Below are positions 11,097 to 21,273 of a DNA stretch of 64,000 nucleotides, piece after piece (within the stretch, counting starts at the first letter, position 1; each line of letters begins with the position of its first letter). The notes below the pieces were generated by a model, which saw only the letters and a list, made by a program, of their open reading frames with translations, ran no database searches and was not told where the DNA came from. The position numbers and the translations under genes are program-made. The stretch is from Rhizopus sp. PT2906 (taxonomy: Eukaryota; Mucoromycota; Mucoromycetes; Mucorales; Rhizopodaceae), in the NCBI GenBank assembly GCA_025529335.1, contig JAMYHX010000088.1, positions 49,727 through 113,726 of the forward strand. Direction: 5' to 3'.

Positions 11097-11562
11097 TGTT
11101 ATTATATGTTATTCTTTGTTTTTGAAATTAGGAAAAAAAATCAAAAAACAAGAGTGGCTATTTATATGAAAAATAATTTCAATCTCAGCACCATCATCCA
11201 CACCTTGTTTGTCTGGAGAAAAAAAAAAACAAAAAGGTTCTCCAACAAACACCAAAAAATTTTATTCCATGAATTGACTTGTTTTGCTCTATCCACGCGA
11301 TAAAACGTGTTTAATCGCGCGTTTTACTTGTATTTTTTTACTTTTATTGTTTATTTGTTTTTTAACCCAGGATATCCTTTTTTGGAAATTTGTAGTAGAG
11401 TTGCAGATTTTTTTTTATTGTTTTTTTTTTTTTTTTTCGAGAAAAAAAAAGGATAATTTAACTTGGTATCACAGTCACACAAATACGCTTGAATTAACAG
11501 TATATAAACAAGTGATCTTTTTTTTTTTTCTCTCCTTTTTATCATTCATCACATATATCATC
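11097..11562. promoter_or_regulatory. H2A/H2B divergent promoter
   Basis: The 466-bp spacer has TATA boxes on both sides (11159-11166 minus; TATATAAA at 11501-11508 plus), long T/A tracts and, near its centre, an imperfect palindrome at 11296-11319 whose two arms are CGCGAT and ATCGCG. The CGCG-containing palindrome is a candidate binding site for a cell-cycle regulator; no factor can be named. Confidence 0.7.
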
Positions 11563-11922
11563 ATGGCTCCTAAAGAATCTACCTCTGCTCCCGCTGCTGC
11601 CCCCAAGGCCAAGACTGGTGACAAGAAGAAGAGACTTGCTCGTCGTGAGACTTACTCTTCTTACATCTACAAGGTCTTAAAGCAAGTTCACCCTGATACT
11701 GGTATCTCCAACAAGGCCATGTCTATCTTGAACTCTTTTGTCAATGATATCTTTGAACGTATTGCTACTGAAGCCTCCAAGTTGGCTGCTTACAACAAGC
11801 GTTCCACCATCTCTTCTCGTGAAATTCAAACTGCTGTTCGTCTCATTCTTCCTGGTGAACTCGCCAAGCACGCTGTCTCTGAAGGTACCAAGGCTGTCAC
11901 CAAATACACCAGTTCCAAATAA
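11563..11922 (+). CDS. Histone H2B
   Basis: Intronless, 119 residues. Start at 11563 (MAPKES) follows the TATA box by about 55 bp. A Lys/Ala-rich tail precedes the histone fold (RRETYSSYIYKVLKQVHPDT, MSILNSFVNDIFERIA) and the C-terminal helix ends AVTKYTSSK, which includes the ubiquitylation-type lysine in the AVTKY context. Highly biased codons as in H4. Confidence 0.99.
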   Translation: MAPKESTSAPAAAPKAKTGDKKKRLARRETYSSYIYKVLKQVHPDTGISNKAMSILNSFVNDIFERIATEASKLAAYNKRSTISSREIQTAVRLILPGELAKHAVSEGTKAVTKYTSSK

Positions 11923-12436
11923 GTTATTTAAATCAATCAAACAAACTCTTTGCGCATATACTATTTCAATTCCATGTCAATGCTTTTTTATATTGTACAG
12001 AAAAACCTCTATTCAAAATATTTATTTTGATATCCCTTTTTAATATTAATAAAGTCCATTAAAAATGTATATAAAAATTGATAACAAAATCATTGTGTGT
12101 GTGTATATGTTTTTCATTATTTTATTCATTATTTCAGAATCGTTGTCACTGCTTCTTGATCATATTTTACTCGAGTGAAAATCTATACACAATTTGTTTC
12201 ATTTAAAAATTAACCTTTATTTCTCTAGATCCACATTAATCTCGGGAGTAGCATGATAAAAATAACCACAATGTAATGTAAGCAAACCAACAATTATGAA
12301 AAGACTTATACATTCAAACATATAGGCCAAAAAACACAAAAACAAACGCAAAAATCACGTGCTGTCCGGGGTTCGGCAATTTCCGGTCCGGAAATAGCAC
12401 TTCTTGTAAAATTTTGCATTCACAATTTTCATGGAA
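11923..12436. other. Intergenic, no gene seen
   Basis: AT-rich 3' flank of H2B and 5' flank of the tRNA gene. A short GC-rich patch around 12366-12396 (CGGGGTTCGGC, then TTCCGGTCCGGAA, which is a palindrome-like repeat of CCGG) lies 40-70 bp upstream of the tRNA. Confidence 0.4.
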
Positions 12437-12507
12437 GCGCGGATGGTTAAGTGGTATAATCTTCGCCTGCCACGCGAAGGGCCCGGGTTCGATTCCCGGT
12501 TCGCGCA
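12437..12507 (+). tRNA. tRNA-Gly(GCC)
   Basis: A 71-nt cloverleaf without intron: acceptor arms GCGCGGA and TTCGCGC, anticodon stem TTCGC/GCGAA with loop CTGCCAC (anticodon GCC), and T arm CCGGG-TTCGATT-CCCGG. Internal A and B boxes are intact and a T run that can stop RNA polymerase III follows at 12512. Confidence 0.96.
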
Positions 12508-14798
12508 GTTCCTTTTTTTTTTCTTGATTAATTCCTATTGTTTTGTTATTTTAAGCAAGTTGCAACGTTTTACTCGCAAAAACTCAATCATTTTGACTTA
12601 AAAGCTGACTCATTCGGCTTCAATTTGATGATTTTTTTCTTGGGCTTTTAATTGCTTTTTTTTATCAGGTACTTGCATCAATTCAATGATTGATTAGTTT
12701 TTTCATTGTTGTTTATTTCAATTGAGTCATTAATTATATTTCAAATAAACTTTATTATTGCAAATCATTTGTTATTATTTACACTGTAACTCTAACGACG
12801 CTGAAAATGGCAACTCTGTACCATTCAACCCTGACAACCTTAGTTGTTAAATTAACCTTAGTTGATTTATCAACTAAGGTTAATTTAACAACAGCAGTTG
12901 ATTTTAAGAAAAGGAAACGCCAACAAAAAAAAAAAACAAAAAAAACAAAAAAAACAATCAATTCACCTTTTATTTTATTTTATCTTTTACAATAAACAGG
13001 CAACCTTTTGGTTATAAAAGTTCCTGATCTCTTTTTATCTTTTACTTTACTTTACAGTTTGATCAACTTTAAAAGATTTGGTGGTCACTTCAAGCACCTA
13101 AGCTTATAAATCTCAAGAAAAACTCTCTTAACAACATCACTTCACTCTACAAGGGTAGAAAAATAACAACACAAATGATTTTGAATTAATTGAAACAAAG
13201 CAATACTTTACTTGATCTATCAATAAACATATACAAACAAACTAAGCAGCAGCATTACCTACTTAGCCTTATAAACTAAACTACATGTAAATCAAATTTA
13301 CAATGAATGTATTTTTAAAAGGAACACATAACTTACTTAACCACCAACAAAAGTAAATCATGTCAAATAGACTTTATAAGCTCTTTTGAATTGATTAGTA
13401 TACGATTGTTGTTGTTAAAACCATAATTTATGATTGTAACATAAAATAAGTTGCTTCATTCGTAGACATTTTGAACTATAAAGCACGTAGTAAGAGTATA
13501 TTTGCAATAACATAAGCTCGTTTAAAAGAATGCAAATGGTTTCTGTGAATGCTTGTAATTTGATTGTTCTTTTTTCTTTTTGTAACAGAATCTATCTATT
13601 ATAGACAAGCATTACAGATTATAAAGCTTGGTAGTGTAAAATTAGTATTGATTAATTGTGCCTTTTATTATACATTTTTTTTTATTCTTTCTACATATAC
13701 GTGATATTATATGAATAAACAACGCCATATTATGCAATATAAAAAGCCAAGTTATCTAATGAGCAACATTCATAACATGTAGCCTATTTAATTAACCTTC
13801 AACGAGGGATTCATAACTTGCATATGGAATATTATCCCAATCTAAAGAACCATTGCGTGATTTAAACCAGAAGAAGAGTAATTACTTTTTAGATCTAAAG
13901 CTTCTTCGTACACCATCATCTTTTAATACCATTCTAACTTTTCTCGCTATAATTTACCCTTTCCATCGTATCTATATTTTCACCAACTATAAAGCATTTT
14001 TACCTTTACGCCACGGATGAACACTTCTTTCCAAAGTTCTAACGATTCTGTTTTGTGAGAGTCAGGCTAAAGGTATTGCTTTCCCTTTTTTGAAAAATAT
14101 TGCCTGATTGGATTATGTGCACACAAGGTGCATTATTTAGAGCATCTGAACTTGTAATTCAAAAGAACAGCCGTATTATTCTTTTTATACTTTACAAGAT
14201 TATTCACAGTTATCATAGTATATGCCATAAGAGGCGGTTTTGTTCTTTAGTTGGTAACAAAGAAAGTGTAACTGCAGCATTGAGTCAACCAGCTTCTTCT
14301 TCGTTTATTTATCATTACAGTCATCTTTTTATTTCTAAAGGAAAACTCTTTCATATAGTTATTTTTTTTATTTTGAGAACAATCGTCTATACAAGTGCAT
14401 TGTCAAGATGAATTAGGCAATACAATTTAAAGAGGCGATGGCGGTAGTGGCCAATGATGACCGAGCAGGAGATAGGGGATTGGCACATGGCAGTTACAGT
14501 TTTTATCTCTAATTTTATACCATTTTTCTTAGATAATTATAACTAAAGGCTTCTTAATAAGCCGGTAAAATAAAAAACAACTTGCCACATCTATAATTTC
14601 TACGAAATATTAAAAGGTTTAACTCTTGATGAATAAACATTGAAGAAAGAGGAATTTGTCACACTGCGTTTTATTAGCGTATATATTCATTACGTCTGCT
14701 GTTACAAAATTTGCCAAGAAAGTGTAGCATTCTTTTTTAACCGTTTCTTTCTTTTTCTTTTCACACAATTATCTCAATCGTTCCTTTTTTTCAATCTT
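12508..14798. other. Gene-poor 2.3-kb interval
   Basis: No complete gene can be supported. The interval holds the palindrome at 12843-12892 and scattered coding-like fragments on the minus strand between about 13792 and 14150 that are broken by stops and frame changes. Otherwise it is AT-rich DNA with homopolymer runs. Confidence 0.5.
12843..12892. repeat. Perfect inverted repeat, 24-bp arms, 2-bp spacer
   Basis: The left arm begins GTTGTTAAATTAACC and the right arm is its exact reverse complement, with centre GTTGAT-TT-ATCAAC. All 24 positions pair. The core CCTTAGTTG also occurs just outside the left arm. It could extrude as a cruciform or be the relic of a fold-back element; no flanking target duplication is evident. 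Confidence 0.9.
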
Positions 14799-16080
14799 AT
14801 GCTAAAGAACAAGCATCCTGACCCTATTGCCTCATCCATACGTATTGAACTATCACAAGGCTTTGGTTGGGAAAGGGGGAATGTCCAAGTCTATGGCCCT
14901 GGTACTTTGTTTCAAGGCATGTATGTAGTATTGATAATCAAAACAAACGACTCACTTTTTAATAAATAATAACAAAGGCCATGTCATTCTACGAACCAAT
15001 GCACACTCAAGGAAAGCGACTACACTTCGACTATTGTTTCAAGCTACGGAAGCGATGCTAAACCATGACCTTGGTCCTGGTGTCCAGCGATCACATACGT
15101 CCAAATTGTTTGGTGTCGCTACTAACCTGTGGGAAAAAGGTCAAGACAATGAACTTCAGCCAATGGCTACCTACAAATTTTTATTCACCATTCAGATGCC
15201 AATGGTTCAGTTCCCTCCGTCTGTCGAGCATCAGTACTACCGGTGCAGTTATAAATTAACAGCCTATTTGGACCCGTCTTTAGCCTATAAGGAAGTGCCC
15301 GTCATGGCACATACTTGTGTCAATTACATTCCTTTAATTGAGACCAAGCTACTAAAGTCACCATTAACATTAACGGACGTGAAAAGGCGGATGATCCTAC
15401 AGGGCTTGCGGTTGAACATTTCTGCCACGGTGAAGCTGCATGCAATCGAATACGTTGCAGGTGACATGATTCAGGCAACAATATGTGTAACGGATATGCA
15501 CAGAAATAAGAACAAAAATCGCTCCTTGACGCTCAACGATCTGAGCGTTACGATGAGTGTTTTTCAAATTTCAAAGTTTAATTCGGATGATAAGCCTATA
15601 CTGAACAAACTTGTTGCTACAAGGACGCACATTCTGAAGAACAATAGACAGCGCGTGGATAATACACAAGATGACACAAGTCAAATCCATCAGGTACAAC
15701 TTGAGCTAGACGAGTCACTGCCTCCTTCCATGGAATTCAGTGAAATCATGTCCCTGTCGTACAAACTGGTTATTTCTGTTCACAAAACTATAGTTACCAC
15801 CAAGAAAAACAATAAAAAGCTCTTGAACGTTAAGAACTTGCTTTTTCCGTGGACAAATGACTTGCACATCTTTGAGCAACCTATCATTATTGGAACCATG
15901 GGAAGAGGAATTCGCACGGGTGACGAGCTGGATGTATATTCCAAGTACAAAAGGACGGATAATCCCATACCACATCCTAAATTCTTGCAAACGGTTGAAT
16001 ACGAAGATGCATTGCCCTTGTATGATCCAAGTCGATTACCATCTTATCATAACTTGTCACGGAGTAATAGTTCTACATAG
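14799..16080 (+). CDS. Alpha-arrestin-like protein
   Basis: Two exons (14799-14916 and 14978-16080) encode 406 residues. The N domain starts SIRIELSQGFGWERGNVQVY and continues with the arrestin FLFTIQMP...QFPPSVEHQYYR signature; the C domain includes VKLHAIEYVAGD. The end carries two (L/P)PxY-type sites, LPLY and LPSY, which recruit WW-domain ubiquitin ligases of the Rsp5/NEDD4 class. Alpha-arrestins guide plasma-membrane transporters to endocytosis. The splice donor must be GC (CAAG|GCATGT): it is the only site preserving phase, and the tandem paralog has a normal GT at the same codon. Confidence 0.82.
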
Positions 16081-16996
16081 ATATGATGATTATTGTAGTA
16101 TTGTATTATGTTTTTTTTTTTTTTTTTAAAAAAAAGTCATGTATATTTTCTCTTGCATCAAAATAAACAAGAACATGTATTTACAAAGAAAAGGCTGATA
16201 ACCAGGATCATTAGAGTGTACCCTATACTATATGCGTATGATTTCTTAAAAAGGTGTACGTATTTATAGTAGCTGATTACGTAAGTTCTTAGAATTCTGT
16301 AATGGTTATTTATGGACCCTTGTTTTTGTTTTCTTGTACATGGTAAAGTCTTTGTTTATTTTAAGCTTTTCTTGCGGATAAATAATCAGACACTCGAGCG
16401 AATATTATCAATATGTATATGTGTACTGAAGCATTCAGCTCATATCATTTCTTGGAGGCATAATTCAAAAATGATGACCATTGAATACTTTTAGATGTGC
16501 TCAACTACATTTCTTCATACTTTGAAGTATCCTTTTATATCTATAAGACAAGATGTTCTACTTAAACATATCTTGTTTTGCATACCTTTGGGGCCCACCA
16601 AGGTATTGATCAGACAAAAATAAGTTCTTTTCTCAATAAAACCAAGAACAGTGAAGAATTAAACAGATATAATTGATCAACATGGAGATTTACACACTTT
16701 AGACGCAATGCACTCTAGACCTTTTTTTTTTAATTTAGATATTTAATACAATTAAGAAAAAGAGAATATGATGTCTCACAAATACAGGTTTACAAAAAAC
16801 AAAAGATGCATCATTGTAAAGTTGTTTATTGGCTGAGCAAAAGAAGAAGAATAAGGGAGAGATCGTTTCAATAGAATCATTTGTTGCAAGATGTATATAA
16901 TATGCTTTTTTTTTTTAGAATAACCCTAATGTTGTTTGCAGATATACACTTGCACCTTCCTTTTCTTTCTCTCTTTTTTTTTCTTTCCTTTTTTAT
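16081..16996. other. Intergenic between tandem arrestin genes
   Basis: AT-rich, with several homopolymer runs and no frame that looks coding. It presumably contains the terminator of the first arrestin and the promoter of the second, where a CT-rich stretch runs up to the start codon. Confidence 0.4.
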
Positions 16997-18175
16997 ATGA
17001 TTGAGGATTGGCCTGTCGATCCACTTATTGACATTCACATCGAATTACTTCCAGAATTTGGTTTTACAGTTCAAAACGAACCAGTGTATGGTCCCGGTTC
17101 CGTATTCCAAGGTAATTCAGCACCAGTAAAACGAGGATTTGCTATTAAAAAGCGAATCAAATAGGCATTGTCCATCTCAAACTGAAGGAAATGCCAGTAG
17201 CTGCGGATAAAATCATTCTTACGTTTAGAGGAGCAGAGAACGCCACGGCTATTCATAATGGCTCTTACTTTATCGTACCATTGTTGAAAAAAAAAAAAAA
17301 AAAAAAACATTTTTTTGGAATGCAGCAGAGCCTGTGGCAACGTACAAGAAAGGATTGTCTTTTGGCAGGGACAGAATATCATTTCCCTTTTACGATTCAG
17401 ATGTCAGTGACCCAATTTCCACCTTCACTTGAACATAAACTCTACCAAAGCAAATTCATTCTAACGGCCAAGCTGATCAGATCTGCATTCACCCTACCAA
17501 CCATGATGACGCAGAAGGAGATAAACTATATGCCATTCATTGAAACCAGTCTACTGAAGAAGCCAGTCATCACGACGAAAAACAACAACACAAAGCCCTT
17601 TGTCACAGTCAAGCTGCATTCGCTCGAATATGTGCCTGGTGACACTATCCCGATCACTATCACCTGCTACTCTTCCCCTGCTTGTGGCCCCCTTTTTTCT
17701 TCAGTCAAACAAGGCAAAACGTGATCAGCCGGCTGCTGTAAGCTCTGTACTGATCGAGCTTTGTGAAACTGTGGGGCTTGTGTATCACCAAGCTTTGTCG
17801 ACCAAGCGCATCGTAGTATCACACCTCTACCGAACGTGTCAAGCTACCGCAGCCTGCATAGGATCAGAGTATTGTGTCCAGCTTGCTCTGCCTATCCATT
17901 TGACACCGACTATCAATTATTCAAGGATCATCAAGATATCGTAAATGCTTAGCATCAAAGTAAAAAGCCGTCTTGGTCCATTTCACAGTTCGACAACGAG
18001 TGTAGAGTTGCCCTTAAAGATTGGTACATTGGGTTATGGCATACGTGCGTCTCAGGACTCGCAGGTGTGTTATGTTGAGAGCCCGAGTAATTCGCTTCGG
18101 TTTCTCAGATCGTTACAGTATGAGGAGGCTCTGCCTTTGTATGAATCTGTCAGATTACCTTTTTATCAAAGTTGA
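16997..18175 (+). pseudogene. Second alpha-arrestin copy, broken
   Basis: A tandem paralog of the gene at 14799-16080. Exon 1 (16997-17111) and the phase-1 intron to 17165 match the intact copy, including VYGPGSVFQG at the junction. The arrestin core (FTIQMSVTQFPPSLEHKLY, VKLHSLEYVPGD) is recognisable, but the frame shifts near 17640-17720 and an in-frame TAA lies at 17942-17944 where the intact copy is open. After that stop the same frame continues to the conserved end with LPLY and LPFY. A run of about 21 A at 17287-17307 adds a poly-Lys insert. Two independent lesions argue for a pseudogene, although assembly error cannot be excluded. Confidence 0.75.
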
Positions 18176-18331
18176 CATCCTGTATATTTAAGTTTTCTAT
18201 TGTATTTTTATACATATATAAATAGTTCATTTTAATGTATTTTTAAAAAAAAGTGGATGGAAGAAGAAGGAGGGGGGAATACTTTATTGCGCGTCATGTC
18301 TTTTTTTTTTCTCTTTTTTTAAATACTTTTT

Positions 18332-19221
18332 TTATTCTTCATCACCAATCTTGGGAGCCAAGTAATATCTAACATAACCAATATTGTCAAGATTATAATC
18401 AAGCAAAAGTGGAACGTCTGCTGATAGATTTAAACTGACACGGGTGGCAAGAGGAGTGGCTTTTGTAAAGTTTACAAGATATTTGATGGCAAAGGCCATA
18501 GAGACGCTCTGTTGAAGTTCAATGACAGTTGATTCCTCTTCATTGTCTACCGAACTGTTGGCCTTGACTGTAATGGAGCCTTTACCGATCTCACCGTCAG
18601 CAGAGAATTTGATACCATCCTTTGTGCATTCAATTGTGACTGTGTTGATGTAGTGTGAGCAAAAGGGCAACTTTTTTTTTCATGTTCTTACCGGAATCAC
18701 TAAGGGTAGATAAATCACGAACAATTTCTTGGAATCTAGCAGAAGGCATACGAACAACAGCTTCGTATGAAGTTTCAGGAATACCCAAATGTTCACTGTC
18801 AATGTCCATCAACTTGAGATCATATGCACTCACTTTATCACTGTCTATTGATTTATAAAATTGTGAGCACTTCTTTTTCTTGTTCTTGTTTTTTTTCTTT
18901 ACCTTTGCTTTCAAATACCAAACTTAAAGCATCACCATCATCATCAGCCTTGAGTGTCACGATATCATCGTTACGAGCACACTTTAAAATCTTACCCAAG
19001 TTGGTCAAGTTGATACCCAAAGGCAAGTTACGATCACAGCGGTAAGGATCAAAACCATCAGAGCGAAGCATCATGGCCACCAAGGCAACATGGGAATTAT
19101 CCATAGCTTGAAGAGCAATACCGGAATCATTACATTCCAAATTGCATTCTGTGACAAGTTCCTTGACGGCTTCAAGAAGAGATTTGAGAAGTTTGGCTTG
19201 TTGGAGACGTGCTTCAAGCAT
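18332..19221 (-). CDS. Proliferating cell nuclear antigen (PCNA sliding clamp)
   Basis: Three exons (19221-18903, 18844-18692, 18639-18332) join to 259 residues, the usual PCNA length. Landmarks are MLEARLQQAKLLKSLLEAVK, GIALQAMDNSHVALV, YRCDRNLPLGIN, the interdomain region ending LKLMDIDSEHLGIPE, and the C-terminal YYLAPKIGDEE. PCNA is the homotrimeric ring that tethers DNA polymerase delta and many repair enzymes. Three ACGCGT boxes lie 178-233 bp upstream of the start, consistent with G1/S control. Confidence 0.98.
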
Positions 19222-19398
19222 GGTTTATGGCTACATGAGAAGGGTGATTTAGTAAACTTGGTGTAAACCAATATTCTTTTGTTTTACCCTTTTTTTTAAA
19301 TGAAAAATGGAGATAAAAAAAGAAAAAAAGAAAGTGTGTAAAAACACGTCTACAAATTTTTTTTTGACGTGGATGTCGGGTATCGAAACAGTCGTGAC

Positions 19399-19454
19399 AC
19401 GCGTATGTGCAGTAACGCGTATAATTTTGTTTAGAGAGAGAGAGAGAGACGCGT
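19399..19454. promoter_or_regulatory. Three MluI cell-cycle boxes (ACGCGT) upstream of PCNA
   Basis: Exact ACGCGT hexamers at 19399-19404, 19415-19420 and 19449-19454, in the promoter of the minus-strand PCNA gene, with a (GA)n run between the second and third. MCB elements bind the MBF (Mbp1/Res-type) factor that drives S-phase genes in ascomycetes. Their presence here suggests the circuit is conserved. Confidence 0.8.
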
Positions 19455-19877
19455 CAAGTGTCTGAGCTGCACTTGATAATGTACTCCTAAATAAAAATCA
19501 GTTATAGGAGTTGACAATTGCATTGCAAGTATTACATGCATTCACGTTGTGGCTTCATAGTTGGAGAGAATGTTGAATAGATGAAATATTTGGTTTCAAG
19601 CATGGTTACATATTGTTATTATTTTTGGTTATACGGTTGTAATAAGAAAGTGTAGAGAATGATGGTCATTTTGGGGGAAACCCTATTATGAAGACTGCGC
19701 AAATGCTCTCCTCTATGCATAAGAGTTTATCTAGTATTATGCTTATCGAGACCAAACCAATGATAAACAATTCATACATTGTCATTTTTCACAGTCTGGA
19801 AAGGAAAAACTTTTTACAGTTTGACGCTTTAGATTTTAGACTTTTCTGTAAAAGCATTAAGAATAAGAAACCTGGTT

Positions 19878-19910
<33 letters not shown>

Positions 19911-20417
19911 TATGATCGTCAAATGTCATACGGGAATTATTACCTATAAGGAAGGTCATTTTTTTAGGGAGGACTGTTCTTCCATATGAAATTAAGGATT
20001 TATTAAAAGGCGCATGGTCTGTGATCGTCATCTCATTACATAGTAATTTGAAAGATAGGGATTTTTTTTTGAAAGATACGAATTTTCCATATGGAGCAGT
20101 GTATGTATAAGGGAAGATCCGCTTTTGCTTATATTTGATGGGCGGGATGCATAATGGTTTTATCTGTAAATTAGACTTTGAAAGCATCTATACTTTTTTG
20201 AAGGAAAGCTCGGTGTTCTATATATAAACAAAATAGATATTATATCCTTATATGCCAATAACACCATAGTGATATTATCTCTCGTGTTCTCATTTTGAAA
20301 AAGGGGGGGGGTGGGGACGTAGGGGAGCATATTTTTTCTTTAATACAAATTATACATGTTTATATATGTGGATTTATTTACTTTTTTAAAAAAAAAGTAG
20401 CACACATATTTACAAAT
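19455..20417. other. Intergenic, no supported gene
   Basis: Includes a run of about 29 T at 19881-19909. Open frames on both strands meet in this run, but they have no recognisable family and rely on homopolymer translation, so they are not annotated. Confidence 0.4.
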
Positions 20418-20711
20418 TTAAGAGTTCCAGTCTTTTTGTGCTTCACCCTTCTTCTGTTGGACCTTGTTACCAGCTTCGCCAGTAGTATTACCAGTAAGAG
20501 AGTTAAAAGCGCCCTTCATAGCACCAGCAGCTTGGTCCATGGCGCCCTTAACATAACCAGTGACATTGGCAGCAGTTTCTTGAACGTTACCTGCACCTTG
20601 TTGAGTTTGACCTTCAGACTGCATACGTTCGTTGCCCATCATGTTTCCGGCACCTTCCTTTACGTTACCCATAAATTGGTCTTTCTTTGCGTCAGTTCTT
20701 GAGGGGTTCAT
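20418..20711 (-). CDS. CsbD-like stress protein
   Basis: A single exon of 97 residues (MNPSRTDAKKDQFMGNVKEG...). It consists of repeated hydrophilic 'GNVKEGAGNMMGNE' / 'QGAGNVQETAANVTGYVKGA' type units, characteristic of CsbD-like and LEA-like proteins. CsbD is a bacterial general-stress protein, and fungal members are typically induced by heat or osmotic stress. No membrane segment or signal peptide. The start at 20711 removes a tyrosine-rich extension encoded by a TAA-repeat in the 5' leader. Confidence 0.8.
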   Translation of the reverse strand: MNPSRTDAKKDQFMGNVKEGAGNMMGNERMQSEGQTQQGAGNVQETAANVTGYVKGAMDQAAGAMKGAFNSLTGNTTGEAGNKVQQKKGEAQKDWNS

Positions 20712-20979
20712 TTTGTAGTAATAATAATAATAGATTTGAAAATAATGAGTTTTTTTGCTTGACAATGGGTCTTGTATTTATACCTTTTTCTTTTATGAAG
20801 TGATGCATGAATTCCAAACGTCATGGCTTGGTTTAAGCTGTAAAAGGCAATTGCATACACCCCATATTATTGTTTGTGGTTACATCATGTCGATATCAGA
20901 ATATAAGAAACCTATTGTACGTTTGTCATGATGACGATTGAATATTATGGTGAATGTTTCTATTTGGAAAAAAGAGTTA

Positions 20980-21273
20980 TTATGGATTTATTATTCTATA
21001 GGCAGGAACAAGTGGGAATCGTTGGCGTATACTAATTGATTTTTTTTCTTTTTTAGTCAGCGTCTGGTCTGAGCTTGCCTTTACTGTTTAAAAACGAGAA
21101 TAGTCCAGGATATGCATGAAATACGCTCAAACGACCCTTTTACAAGACCAAGTCATAAACTTACTCTGATTTAATTCCAGCCCTAGTACTTTTGTAAGCA
21201 GGTCATTAGACAATGTCTTGTCAAGGTCTCCTTCCATTTGGGAATCTGCAAATGTTCGAAGAATGACGGACAT
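20980..21273 (-). CDS. Possible two-exon gene, 70 residues, unknown
   Basis: An open exon from ATG at 21273 (MSVILRTFADSQMEGDLDKT...) runs to a consensus GTAAGT donor after 21165. An 81-bp intron ends at a CAG, and a second exon 21083-20980 continues in phase with a basic stretch (TKKEKKSISIRQR) and ends at TAA. Phase and splice sites are all consistent and codon content looks coding, but no family is recognised. It could be a short real gene or a remnant of a longer one. Confidence 0.4.

Noticed and set aside
14100..14411. 103-codon plus-strand open frame
   Set aside because: No family resemblance, no upstream promoter-like context and overlapping minus-strand coding-like fragments; probably chance in AT-rich DNA.
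19688..20187. Overlapping open frames on both strands meeting in the long T run
   Set aside because: Both depend on translating the homopolymer as poly-Phe or poly-Lys and have no recognisable domain.
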